In this document: one piece after another, positions 57,001-64,000 of the stretch
Numbering within the stretch: the stretch's first letter is position 1
Layout: each line of letters starts with the position of its first letter
Source of the DNA: Prolixibacteraceae bacterium
GTDB lineage: Bacteria > Bacteroidota > Bacteroidia > Bacteroidales > Prolixibacteraceae
Direction: 5' to 3'
DNA: 64,000 bases
Assembly: GCA_028282705.1 (NCBI GenBank)
Contig: JANQHI010000037.1
Span: 102,319-166,318 of the forward strand
Translations under genes and position numbers: made by a program
The notes under the pieces: generated by a model
Database searches by the model: none
What the model saw: only the letters and a program-made list of their open reading frames with translations
What the model was told of the DNA's origin: nothing

Positions 57001-57691
57001 AAATGGCATATGGAAAAGCCAATACATTGGTAGTTAGGGGAAGGCTTCCTCCATGCACCCCAAATGAGTTTACAGGATGGTGCCCTGCAACTATGGTAAT
57101 TTTACCTTCATTCCTGCGCAAAGCATCCTGTAACCAGATATATACATCTTTCATTTCTTCAATGCCACATTTACCAAACCTGGTATCATTGGGGTGTAGC
57201 CACCATTGGGTATCAATGAGGATGATGGTGACTTGATCATTTAGCTCAATCTCGATAGGTCCTGGGCATCCCCAGTCAGTGATATATACTTGCTGGCCAT
57301 CAAATTTTTTGTGTACATATTTTACAATGTCTTTTACATTTTTTTTGCCATTGCTTTTCCCATTTAGCCATTCTTCTGGCCCCATAGCAAAAACCAAAGA
57401 CTGGCTTCCTACAATAAATTGATCAGGATAAATAATAAATTCCTTTTTTTTCTTTTCATTTAAAGCCTCATGGGGTTGGCTGAAATCACCCAGGAAAACA
57501 AAAGAAGATGGTTGGCTTGTTTCTTCAAGTTGGTTGAGAAAACCCTTTATATTTTTATCAGTATTCCCAATGGTATTTCCTGCCAGGTAGATGCTATGGC
57601 TGATTTTGTCCTGGGCTGAAGAATGAAACAACCACAGGCATACATTGATAATGGAGAAAGACAGTATTTTCAATAAATTAGATGAAGACAT
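54056..57691 (-). CDS. Metallophosphoesterase-like / kinase-like / Omp85 (BamA-TamA) barrel fusion
   Basis: A 1211-aa exported protein (signal peptide ~1-27). Residues ~33-330 follow the calcineurin-like phosphoesterase fold but with eroded metal sites: the first acidic motif reads LAGNTIG, GNHD is replaced by GPEEW (105-108 region), while VFLGDF (~65-70), VAGHHP (201-206) and SAHEN (267-271) remain. Residues ~395-720 are a central domain with LLDLYINDWDRHDDQW (561-576) and IPRDRDQVFF (591-600), recalling the catalytic loop and metal Asp of Fam20/HipA-type kinases. Residues ~845-1211 are an Omp85/BamA-type barrel (GGKTNLRGFRKTRFYGD, terminal Phe). Related large Bacteroidota proteins are annotated as BamA/TamA-family. 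It is coupled to a histidine phosphatase. Confidence 0.75.
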   Translation of the reverse strand: MSSSNLLKILSFSIINVCLWLFHSSAQDKISHSIYLAGNTIGNTDKNIKGFLNQLEETSQPSSFVFLGDFSQPHEALNEKKKKEFIIYPDQFIVGSQSLVFAMGPEEWLNGKSNGKKNVKDIVKYVHKKFDGQQVYITDWGCPGPIEIELNDQVTIILIDTQWWLHPNDTRFGKCGIEEMKDVYIWLQDALRRNEGKITIVAGHHPVNSFGVHGGSLPLTTNVLAFPYAIYKNAIGGRQDMAHPEYKNLSKQLHALFNQFPNLIYASAHENSLQYFMNGKYHQVISGSLSKQSYVNQNKTEFGSNQAGIARIDVYENSQVVLNFFSLKNGAKKPVFSKTLFQKKLIKEEDIAIKRDNLFASETYTTFASKQYLGSKSYEKWMGKNYRDVWATPIEVPVFNILKEQGGLEILKRGGGQQTKSIRMENKDGQQFVLRSLEKYAEGALPKEMENTFAVDIVQDQISASNPYGALPAASLAEAAGVFHTNPKIVYVPEDPLLKQYKADLAGGLFLYEERPAGNCSEIKSFGYSKDVVNTAHVIEKTTESEDHKVDQYAVLRARLLDLYINDWDRHDDQWRWASFKKDGLTTYQPIPRDRDQVFFVNQGIIPKLASMKWLMPKIQNFQPKTKNVEGLAFNARYFDRTFLNQMEWKNWSDMADTLVARITNEDIEKAMLAFPPEIRPLCADSIKNTLIGRKKYLKEMAYQLYSFLSEKVNIVGTNRKDLFEINRINDQETEVSVWHLKKKGEIGKQVFHRVFKTNETKELVCYGLDEEDKFVIKGKVNKGPLVRIIGGTDKDVVDDQSKVNGLKKTAKIYDLKKSTVINSKGEAKKILSNNKIIHDYNRKSFKYDLTMPMVSIGYNIDDGVFLGGGFSTKVQKFRRENTTTVAANYAIKTSAFNIKYSFESFSTTNGFDVGFDVDIKAPNYTSNFYGLGNETKNEFSGEHKNYFTLRQQQYFFTGKVQKRFGKTTWERYEEDEANKDHPINEHKIGFSTSWQTTETEDTRSRFITNFATNRLSPDDLELSQYLAFKADYLYRNVNKSFMPTRGFEAYASAAQYLNLDGNAHDFSKLSGYFSTYISFRKNPRTVFAIRVGAEKNSGNYPFYEAAKLGGKTNLRGFRKTRFYGDESAYLNAEARLKLLDFKNYLITGEMGLLLFNDLGRVWFENEPSTQWHQGYGGGIWISPFKMAVLTTTFNSSKEDNLFQFNFKYLF

Positions 57692-57815
57692 AATGAAATT
57701 TTCTATTCTAACAAAATTAACTAAATTTAGTTTTTCTTAAGGAAATTACAGGTTATTTGGAAAATATCATTGTAAAGATTTCGTATAAAGAATACTAACT
57801 TAGAATAGATATCTA

Positions 57816-58973
57816 ATGGGGATAGTTAATGAGGTTGAAAGTTATGTTATCCAGTATTTTGAGGAACATGTTCCTGAGACTTTTGTATACCATTCTATTG
57901 AACATTTAAGGTTTGTCGCCAACATGGCAAGGGCGATTGGTGAGGCAGAAGGGCTTGCTAACAATAACCTTGACATTGTGGTAACAGCAGCCTGGTTTCA
58001 TGATGTTGGGTATTCAAAATCATCAAAAGAGCATGAAGAGGAAAGTTGCAGGATAGCAAGGGGGTTCCTAGAAAGCAAGGGTGCTGAAGAGGGTTTTATT
58101 GCAGAGGTTGAAGGTTGCATAAGGGCTACCAAATTTGGGGTTGAACCTAATACTTTAAATGAAAATATCTTGTCAGATGCTGACCTTTCACATACAGGGA
58201 TGGAAAATTTTATGGATGTGTCAAACCTGTATAGGAAAGAAGTTTGCAACCTAAATGGCAAAAAACAATCAAAACAGGAATATTGGGAGAAAACATTAAG
58301 CTTTATTGAGAAAGTCAGGTTTTATACTGATTATGCTAAAGAAAACCTTGAACCACTTAGGATTACCAATATTGAAAAAGTAAAAAAACGTTTAAAAAAA
58401 ATTGAGATGGGTAAAAAAAACTTAGCCCCAAACCAAAATGCAAAGTCAACTGCGCGTGGAACAGAAACCATGTTCCGCCTGACAGCCAGGAACCAGATCA
58501 ACCTAAGCTCAATAGCAGATAATAAGGCCAACATTATGCTGACCATTAATTCAGTCCTAGTCTCAGTTTTAGTGAGTACAAGTGCTATTAATTTTAACAA
58601 GGATATCAGCATATTGGTACCTGGGATGATATTGATTGTGGCTTGCCTAATATCTTTAGTATTTGCCATTTTATCTGTTAGGCCCAAAATATCAACAGGA
58701 AGGTTTGCTGTAGAAGACTTAAAAAAGAAGGATGTAAACCTGTTATTTTTTGGCAACTTTTATGATATGCCATATAAAAAATATGAATCAGGGATCAAAG
58801 AAATGATCAATGATTATGATTTCTTATATAATAACCTGATAAAAGACCAGTATAACCTTGGGAAAGTATTGTCACAAAAATACAGGTTGCTGACCATTGC
58901 CTATAACTTTTTTATGTATGGTTTTATTTTGGCAGTACTTACCTTTTTTGTTTTTCATTTATTTATAAAATAA
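57816..58973 (+). CDS. HD phosphohydrolase fused to Pycsar-effector-type (DUF5706) membrane domain
   Basis: A 385-aa protein. Residues ~1-175 are an HD domain with metal residues H26/H30, the HD pair H62-D63 (AAWFHDVGY) and D121 (ILSDAD). A basic linker (~185-215) precedes the Pycsar transmembrane effector motif at ~221-245 (FRLTARNQINLSSIADNKAN), followed by helices at ~240-256, ~267-288 and ~361-383. In Pycsar defence, this membrane domain responds to cyclic pyrimidine nucleotides and damages the membrane. The HD part could hydrolyse a nucleotide or act as a sensor. It lies 27 bases upstream of a class III cyclase, so the two form a signal-maker and responder pair. HD-fused forms also occur widely in Bacteroidota, where a housekeeping role is possible. 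Confidence 0.85.
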   Translation: MGIVNEVESYVIQYFEEHVPETFVYHSIEHLRFVANMARAIGEAEGLANNNLDIVVTAAWFHDVGYSKSSKEHEEESCRIARGFLESKGAEEGFIAEVEGCIRATKFGVEPNTLNENILSDADLSHTGMENFMDVSNLYRKEVCNLNGKKQSKQEYWEKTLSFIEKVRFYTDYAKENLEPLRITNIEKVKKRLKKIEMGKKNLAPNQNAKSTARGTETMFRLTARNQINLSSIADNKANIMLTINSVLVSVLVSTSAINFNKDISILVPGMILIVACLISLVFAILSVRPKISTGRFAVEDLKKKDVNLLFFGNFYDMPYKKYESGIKEMINDYDFLYNNLIKDQYNLGKVLSQKYRLLTIAYNFFMYGFILAVLTFFVFHLFIK

Positions 58974-59000
58974 CCTGTTCCCAAAAACATAGCTATATAT

Positions 59001-60104
59001 ATGGGCAAGCATAAAAAGATTGGCTCAAAAACAAGGTTCTATTTTTTCCTTCTGATCTATTCTATTTTATTTTGGAACATTGCTATCAGGGTAGCTATTT
59101 TTCTTAAATTCCTGGGATCAGGGAATGATGATTTCAGAAGTGAACTCCCCAAAGGGCTGGTTTTATTTGAAGAGCAAATTTTGTGGGCTTCAGTAATTGT
59201 TACTGCATTTGCTATTTTCAGTTGGTTCTTAAACTATTTTGTATTTGATAAAATAATCCAGAGGCGTGATGTTCGCAAAATCCTAATAAGTGTATTCTTT
59301 ATTGACACCCTGATATTTATTATCATGGGAGTTGGCTTGGGAATGGCCCATTATAATATTGAAAGGGGACTTACCCTCTCTGAGTCTTTTTCAAAAATGG
59401 AGGACTTTTTGTTCAATCCAACTATCTTGTTTTTTTTGGTTGTGGTCATCATAGTCAGTTTTGTTTTCCAACTCATCCATACTCTCTTCCAACAGGTTGG
59501 TTATGGTGTTCTGTGGAGGCTTATGGCAGGCTATTACAGGATACCAAGGGAGGAGGAAAAGATATTTTTGTTTCTTGACCTGCAATCATCTACCATATGT
59601 GCTGAGAGGTTGGGGCATGCACGTTATAGTGATTTTATACAAGATTGTTTCAGGATGCTTACAGAATCCTTGTTGGCAACTTTTGGCAGGGTGTACCAAT
59701 ATGTTGGAGACGAGGTGGTTATTACCTGGAATGCTAAAAAGAAGAAAAACTTTAAGAAAGCAGTGGATTTTTATTTTATGTATTCAAGCCACCTGGAAAG
59801 TAAGGCAGGGTATTTTGAAAAGAAATATGGGCTGGTGCCAGTCTTCACAGCTTCACTTAATTCAGGAAAAGTAATGGCAGTTGAAGTGGGAGATGTTAAG
59901 CACGAGTTGGCTTACCATGGAGATGTGTTAAATACTGCTGCACGCATCCAAAAACAATGTAAAAGGTATAGGAAACCTTTGCTGGCAACTCAGGATTTTA
60001 TTTTCAACCTGGCACAATTACCTACTAACTATTCTTCTAAGTTTGTTGATGATGTAAAATTCCTTGGGAAAGACACCAAGGTCAAACTTTATGAGGTATA
60101 TTAG
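59001..60104 (+). CDS. Membrane-bound class III adenylate/guanylate-type cyclase
   Basis: A 367-aa protein. Four membrane helices (~13-37, 60-80, 93-115 and 140-163) are followed by a class III catalytic domain (~185-325). Both metal aspartates are present (D193 in FLDLQSST; D237 in YVGDEVV), as is the transition-state Asn/Arg pair (N311 and R315 in LNTAARIQ). The positions that choose adenine (Lys/Asp) or guanine (Glu/Cys) read Gln 233 and Ala 304 in my alignment, so base preference is open. It directly follows the HD/Pycsar-effector gene (27 bases) and is probably its nucleotide source. No regulatory sensor domain other than the membrane part is seen. Confidence 0.85.
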   Translation: MGKHKKIGSKTRFYFFLLIYSILFWNIAIRVAIFLKFLGSGNDDFRSELPKGLVLFEEQILWASVIVTAFAIFSWFLNYFVFDKIIQRRDVRKILISVFFIDTLIFIIMGVGLGMAHYNIERGLTLSESFSKMEDFLFNPTILFFLVVVIIVSFVFQLIHTLFQQVGYGVLWRLMAGYYRIPREEEKIFLFLDLQSSTICAERLGHARYSDFIQDCFRMLTESLLATFGRVYQYVGDEVVITWNAKKKKNFKKAVDFYFMYSSHLESKAGYFEKKYGLVPVFTASLNSGKVMAVEVGDVKHELAYHGDVLNTAARIQKQCKRYRKPLLATQDFIFNLAQLPTNYSSKFVDDVKFLGKDTKVKLYEVY

Positions 60105-60192
60105 ATAATGAACCCAATTGAATTGGCTATATAACCAAAAGTTAAATTCATATACACAACATTGCTTAACGCTTCTGCCTATGTGATGGACA

Positions 60193-60214
60193 TCTCCCCT
60201 AAAATTAAGGGAGA
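60193..60214. terminator. Weak hairpin after the cyclase gene
   Basis: TCTCCC (60193-60198) pairs with GGGAGA (60209-60214) across a 10-base A/T loop. No T-run follows directly, so termination is uncertain. Confidence 0.35.
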
Positions 60215-60261
60215 AAGTTATCAATTGATCATAAATAAGGTTCATTTTTGTGTGCTTTTCT

Positions 60262-62133
60262 TTATATATCAAACTGCTGATGTGAAAGTTGCAGGTTTTC
60301 AGCATTTTCAAGCCTAGGCAATAATGAAGCTTTTTTCTTCTGGAAGCGTTGCATCCTACGCAAAATCTTATCCAGCATTTTTACAGCTTTGGTAATGTAA
60401 TACCCTTTATTCAGCATAACACACTCAGCCCTTTGAGCCATGGCAGCATCAGTTATTTCAGCCCTTGAGGGAACCCCTTTCTTTGCCAGGTTTTCCAACA
60501 CTTGTGTTGCCCAAACATCAGGTATATGGGCAGCTTCACAAACCCTTAGGATTTCTTCCTGTATAGAGGCAAAGTTTTTCCACCCAGTTTCAATGGCGAG
60601 GTCTCCCCTGGCAATCATCACCCCAATGGGGTAGGTTTGCATACCTTTCAGCAAAACCAAGGGTAAATTTTTAAATCCTTTCTGTGTTTCAATTTTCAGG
60701 ATGATCCCAATGTTGGCATCTAGCTCTTCCAACTCAGAAAGGAGTTCACTTACATCTTCTTCAGAATTTACAAATGAAAAATTCACGGCATCAGCATATT
60801 GTCCAACAAATTGCAGGTCTTGCTTGTCTTTTTCAGTCAACCCACCTACTTTTAAATTTGAATCTGGTAAATTAATCCCTTTGTCTGATTTTAATTTTCC
60901 TCCAGTATCTTTTGCATAAGTGATCTTTATTGTGAGCTTATCTTCATCAGCTTTTTCAATAATGCCTTCAATTTTTCCATCATCAAAATAGATGGGTTCT
61001 TTTTCTTTTACATCGTTAAAAATTTCAGGCAATGTGCATGAAATATGGGCAGGCTCTTTTACTGTCCCATCAGGTTTCAGGGTAGCATTATCACCAGGTA
61101 TTGGGTATTTAGTCAAGACCAAGGTATCACCAGTCTTCAATGAGATAAACTGCTCAAGTGGCAATAATTCTCCCAACTTAACAATTTCTTCACCAGTACT
61201 TACTTTTGTCCTTTTGGAAGTCAACTGGGCCCCAGCAGCCAGGTAAGCAGAATCATTGGTAATGCCCCAACGCCCATTTCCTTCCCTTCCTTCCATAGTG
61301 ATGGTGCATTTTTTATTCCTGGCATCAATAAAACTGACTACAGACCCTCTTTTTACTTTTTTCAGCCATATCTCATCAACAGGGATAATGGCTTGAGGGG
61401 CATCAACAGGAGGTTCAGAATCATGAGGCGCAAACCAAACCCTGGCAGGGCTTGTTACCAACCCCAGGGCATTTTTTTCAGGTTTGATCCTGACCACTTG
61501 TGGACCAGGTTTAATTTCTCCCGTACGAAGTTTGGGACCACCCAGGTCCATCATCACCTTGCAGTTTTTCCTCAGTGCTTTTTTCGCCTTTTTTACATTG
61601 GCAATCATTTTTGCCCATTCTTCAATCCCGTCATGGGCACAATTTATCCTGGCACTGTTCATACCAAGCTGGATAAGTTGGTTCACAAACCCATAATCTT
61701 CAGCAGCAGTATTGGGTAATGTAACCATAATGCGAGTGCGCCTTTTTTTTGATTTATACCCAAATAAAAGCTTGGTATTCCTGCGCAAAAGTTTGCGGCT
61801 GTCATTTATGGTTACTGTTCCTGGAAGAGATTCTACATGTTGGTTGCCAAGCAGGTGGTTGATGATTGTTTTAATGGATAGTAAACTATCCATAACGTGT
61901 GCCTCTACATTTGATAGGCTAGGCAATCCCTGGTCTCTTAATAGTTGTTGCAAGTGGTCAATATCAAAAGTGCGGAAAGCCAGGTAATGAACCAGGTTTT
62001 GAGCACTTTTCCTGTAAATGGGGTGTACCCCAAAAATTTTACCTGAATATTTTTTCTCAAAATCTTTTGCCTTGGAAATAATTACTAAAAGCTCTGATTG
62101 TATCTGTTCTAATATCTCTTTTTGAAATTTCAT
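60262..62133 (-). CDS. Pyruvate-kinase-like protein, long N-terminal extension, no C-terminal regulatory domain
   Basis: A 623-aa protein. The first ~130 residues are a helical extension not found in ordinary pyruvate kinases. The catalytic barrel follows with GMNSARINCAHDG, MMDLGGPKLRTGE, the catalytic Lys/Glu in ILKIETQKG, the metal Asp in IARGDLA, the Thr in WATQVLENL, and SRAEITDAA near the end. The inserted B domain is larger than usual. The sequence stops after MLNKGYYITKAVKMLDKIL, so the ~120-residue allosteric C-domain is missing. Long forms of this layout are known in several phyla. Phosphotransfer from phosphoenolpyruvate to ADP is likely, but a different acceptor cannot be excluded. 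Confidence 0.85.
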   Translation of the reverse strand: MKFQKEILEQIQSELLVIISKAKDFEKKYSGKIFGVHPIYRKSAQNLVHYLAFRTFDIDHLQQLLRDQGLPSLSNVEAHVMDSLLSIKTIINHLLGNQHVESLPGTVTINDSRKLLRRNTKLLFGYKSKKRRTRIMVTLPNTAAEDYGFVNQLIQLGMNSARINCAHDGIEEWAKMIANVKKAKKALRKNCKVMMDLGGPKLRTGEIKPGPQVVRIKPEKNALGLVTSPARVWFAPHDSEPPVDAPQAIIPVDEIWLKKVKRGSVVSFIDARNKKCTITMEGREGNGRWGITNDSAYLAAGAQLTSKRTKVSTGEEIVKLGELLPLEQFISLKTGDTLVLTKYPIPGDNATLKPDGTVKEPAHISCTLPEIFNDVKEKEPIYFDDGKIEGIIEKADEDKLTIKITYAKDTGGKLKSDKGINLPDSNLKVGGLTEKDKQDLQFVGQYADAVNFSFVNSEEDVSELLSELEELDANIGIILKIETQKGFKNLPLVLLKGMQTYPIGVMIARGDLAIETGWKNFASIQEEILRVCEAAHIPDVWATQVLENLAKKGVPSRAEITDAAMAQRAECVMLNKGYYITKAVKMLDKILRRMQRFQKKKASLLPRLENAENLQLSHQQFDI

Positions 62134-62257
62134 AGGTTGTCCTTTTGATTCCCAAATATATTGAATTTGTAAAGAGGATTTTTCAAGAAAGAGGTTTTTT
62201 TGTATAAGAATTTTTATGGTATCGTTAATCTCAATCTTATGTCAATGTTGAACATTA

Positions 62258-62413
62258 TTAATATTTGTGATGCCAAGTATCAGTGTAAGTAACATTTGCA
62301 GAACCAATATCCAAGCTAGATAGTACCTGCTTTATGGAATCACTCAATACTGGTTTGTATTTAAAGCCCTTGGTGGTTGGGTATTTGATTCCATTCGAAG
62401 CGTGGTAACCTAA
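62258..62413 (-). pseudogene. Orphan protein-like fragment, no start codon
   Basis: In the 276-base gap downstream of the repetitive surface gene, one minus-strand frame reads ILGYHASNGIKYPTTKG, FKYKPVLSDSIKQVLSSL and DIGSANVTYTDTWHHKY before a stop at 62258. It looks coding but has no start codon of its own and is out of frame with the preceding gene. It is probably the 3' remnant of a displaced gene. The rest of the gap (62134-62257) shows nothing. Confidence 0.35.
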
Positions 62414-64000
62414 AATGTATTTACAGACTTGTTTTCATTTCGTATTTGTAATCTCGAGAGTTCACTTTTCAGTTGTTCTACAGGCCTTTTCTCAAGGTCT
62501 TTCTTTAATGCTTCATCATTCCGTAGCACTTTAATCGTCCATGAAACCGTTATATCCCTGGTTGCACCAATAACCATTATCTTACCGTCACAAGGCTCAA
62601 GGATGCAGCAATCTGCAAATCCACCAACTGCGGTTAAAGAGTATATCTCTGATCCTACTTTGTTCAATGCTTCATAGTAATCAGGCAATTTAACCACTGC
62701 CTGTCCACTAACTATTTGAGCGTTTCCTGCATATACATTCCATACTTCTGGCCCTTCTATACAAAAATGCCTTAACACTTTATTCTCCGGATCAAGCGGA
62801 TGGTCAATAGTAAATGCTTTTGCAACCCAACCGCTCGTACTTCCAATAGAATCTACCTCCAGGTCAGGAGCAGTAGTACGATAAAATATACGCCCGGTTT
62901 GACCATTAATTGTTCTCTCAGCGCAATTATCCAGAAAAAGTGTCCCTCTTAGTACAATTGAATGATTATATCTATTCACAAGGTCATTACCAATTGCTAT
63001 ACGACCGTAACCACTATAGGCTGAAGCATTAGCTCCAATTGCAATATTGTAATATTGTCCATTTGCTTCATGCCCAATGGCTATGCCTCCATAATCGCCG
63101 TCAGCTCTTCCTCCAATTGCTATGGAAGTTAGGGTATGAATAGATTCACCACTATTAGGATTTCCAGGCCTTGGGTATCTCGCTGTTGTCATGGGACCAA
63201 TTGCAATTCCTGCTTCATTTGAATCAACTGAATAACTTCTGGCATACGAACCAATTTCAATCGTGTTAGAAGGGAAATTTCCGTCAACACCATCAGGATG
63301 ACTTATCCCTGCATTCAACCCAATTTCAATAGAATTAGTTTCCTGCAGGTGGTCAATATAGCTTACATCTTCGTTTGTAATATCTCTGGCTGGTGAAACA
63401 TCAAATATTGGGTCGGCCTCACTGCAACTGTCCAGTTTGTTATTCCAATTGGAGGTATCAGTACTGGTTATCGATTTTGCAATCGAATTATTGTACAATG
63501 GATCACTTTCAGCGGGGAGTTTTACAAAACCATCATTGCTTAAGAATATTGTGTCATTGCTGATGCTTAAAACTTGCAACTCATTCGTTGAATCAATGTC
63601 CATATCAGTTGATTCTAATTGGTAGCCATTATTGCCTACCATTGCATCTACATCTGCTTCAGTTAAGATGCTGTCCTGGTAAGTGCCCCCATTGTTACTT
63701 AATGTAACAGCCAATCCTGAACGTGAAATGGTTTGAGCCAGTATACTATCCTGGTACGTACCCCCATTTTGGTCAAGAGTTACTGTTAATCCAGCCCTTG
63801 AGATATTTTGCAGTTCATTAGTATCATCAGTATCTCCATCATCAGCAATAAACTGGTAGCCATTGTTGTTAACCATTGCATCCACATCAGTTTCAGTTAA
63901 GATGCTGTCTTGAAAAGCACCTCCATTTTTGTCCAGGGTTACAGTTAACCCAACTCTTGAAATATTTTGTAGCTCATTGGTATCATCAATATCCCCATCA
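62410..64000 (-). CDS. Large repetitive surface/tail-fibre-like protein, 3' part; 5' end outside window
   Basis: The frame remains open to the right edge, so at least 530 C-terminal residues are visible. From the edge inward come tandem ~50-aa repeats with TNELQNISRAGLTVTLDQNG, GGTYQDSILTE and DVDAMVNNNGYQ cores (one copy shortened). A stretch with YadA-head-like AIG repeats follows (GIAIGPM, TSIAIGGRADGDYGGIAIG, YNIAIGANAS, GRIAIGNDL). The last domain, with HPLDPENKVLRHFCIEGPE, VVKLPDYYEALN and VSWTIKVLRNDE, is the module typical of Bacteroidota tail-fibre-domain proteins. A charged C-terminal helix ends the protein. It is probably an exported adhesin-like fibre. Codon and base use differ from the housekeeping genes, suggesting acquisition. 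Confidence 0.72.
   Translation of the reverse strand, partial: DGDIDDTNELQNISRVGLTVTLDKNGGAFQDSILTETDVDAMVNNNGYQFIADDGDTDDTNELQNISRAGLTVTLDQNGGTYQDSILAQTISRSGLAVTLSNNGGTYQDSILTEADVDAMVGNNGYQLESTDMDIDSTNELQVLSISNDTIFLSNDGFVKLPAESDPLYNNSIAKSITSTDTSNWNNKLDSCSEADPIFDVSPARDITNEDVSYIDHLQETNSIEIGLNAGISHPDGVDGNFPSNTIEIGSYARSYSVDSNEAGIAIGPMTTARYPRPGNPNSGESIHTLTSIAIGGRADGDYGGIAIGHEANGQYYNIAIGANASAYSGYGRIAIGNDLVNRYNHSIVLRGTLFLDNCAERTINGQTGRIFYRTTAPDLEVDSIGSTSGWVAKAFTIDHPLDPENKVLRHFCIEGPEVWNVYAGNAQIVSGQAVVKLPDYYEALNKVGSEIYSLTAVGGFADCCILEPCDGKIMVIGATRDITVSWTIKVLRNDEALKKDLEKRPVEQLKSELSRLQIRNENKSVNTF

Noticed and set aside
63640..64000. Tandem repeats at the right edge considered as a CRISPR array
   Set aside because: Repeats are ~150 bp, in frame, and vary as protein-coding repeats do. 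There are no short identical repeats with unique spacers.

Overview
The window comes from a low-GC member of the Bacteroidota, probably of a Cytophagales or Marinilabiliales type. The lineage call rests on family content and is an inference. The evidence is: STN/carboxypeptidase-regulatory TonB receptors with a DUF4249 partner, an ECF sigma factor coupled to an anti-sigma-like protein, many lipoproteins and C-terminal-Phe outer-membrane barrels, two-box promoters of the Bacteroidota kind (TTTG then TAnnTTTG), few Shine-Dalgarno sequences and occasional TTG starts. I saw no rRNA, tRNA, CRISPR array or complete insertion sequence.

Layout. 1-2.6 kb: 3' end of lpdA and a FadL-type porin. 2.8-6.1 kb: a tandem tyrosine phenol-lyase with a divergent Lrp regulator. 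6.1-8.1 kb: a lipoprotein and an inhibitory-type serpin. 8.3-12.8 kb: an ECF sigma factor with an anti-sigma/barrel hybrid, then an M14 peptidase. 13.1-21.6 kb: envelope operons (LVIVD-type lipoprotein; TonB receptor, DUF4249 lipoprotein, macroglobulin-like protein, hypothetical protein). 21.8-28.6 kb: lytic transglycosylase, uvrA, nucleoside kinase, and a MATE transporter with a probable frameshift. 28.8-34.7 kb: a Mn-type and an Fe-type superoxide dismutase flanking a GT-C glycosyltransferase and an FAD oxidoreductase, plus a 57-aa winged-helix gene. 34.8-40.5 kb: a complete xylose cluster (xylE, xylA, xylB, GntR regulator) with a shared candidate operator. 41-52 kb: nitroreductase, proline dehydrogenase, OmpH, GT2, a decayed gene, a WG-repeat/SUMF1 pair, an aromatic amino-acid decarboxylase, acylphosphatase and ApbE. 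52.4-57.7 kb: an outer-membrane protein, a histidine phosphatase, and a phosphoesterase/kinase-like/Omp85 fusion. 57.8-60.1 kb: an HD-plus-Pycsar-effector membrane protein next to a membrane class III nucleotide cyclase. 60.3-64 kb: an unusual pyruvate kinase and the 3' part of a large repetitive surface protein.

Most interesting: (1) the tyrosine phenol-lyase is a fusion of two family domains with complementary losses. The N-terminal half lacks the cofactor-binding residues but keeps the two tyrosines that, in the known dimer, are donated by the neighbouring subunit. The C-terminal half has the reverse pattern. (2) The HD/Pycsar-effector and cyclase pair looks like a self-contained cyclic-nucleotide module, and the cyclase lacks the usual adenine and guanine selectivity residues. 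(3) The 1211-aa envelope protein joins a degenerate phosphoesterase, a kinase-like segment and an Omp85 barrel, and is translationally coupled to a histidine phosphatase.
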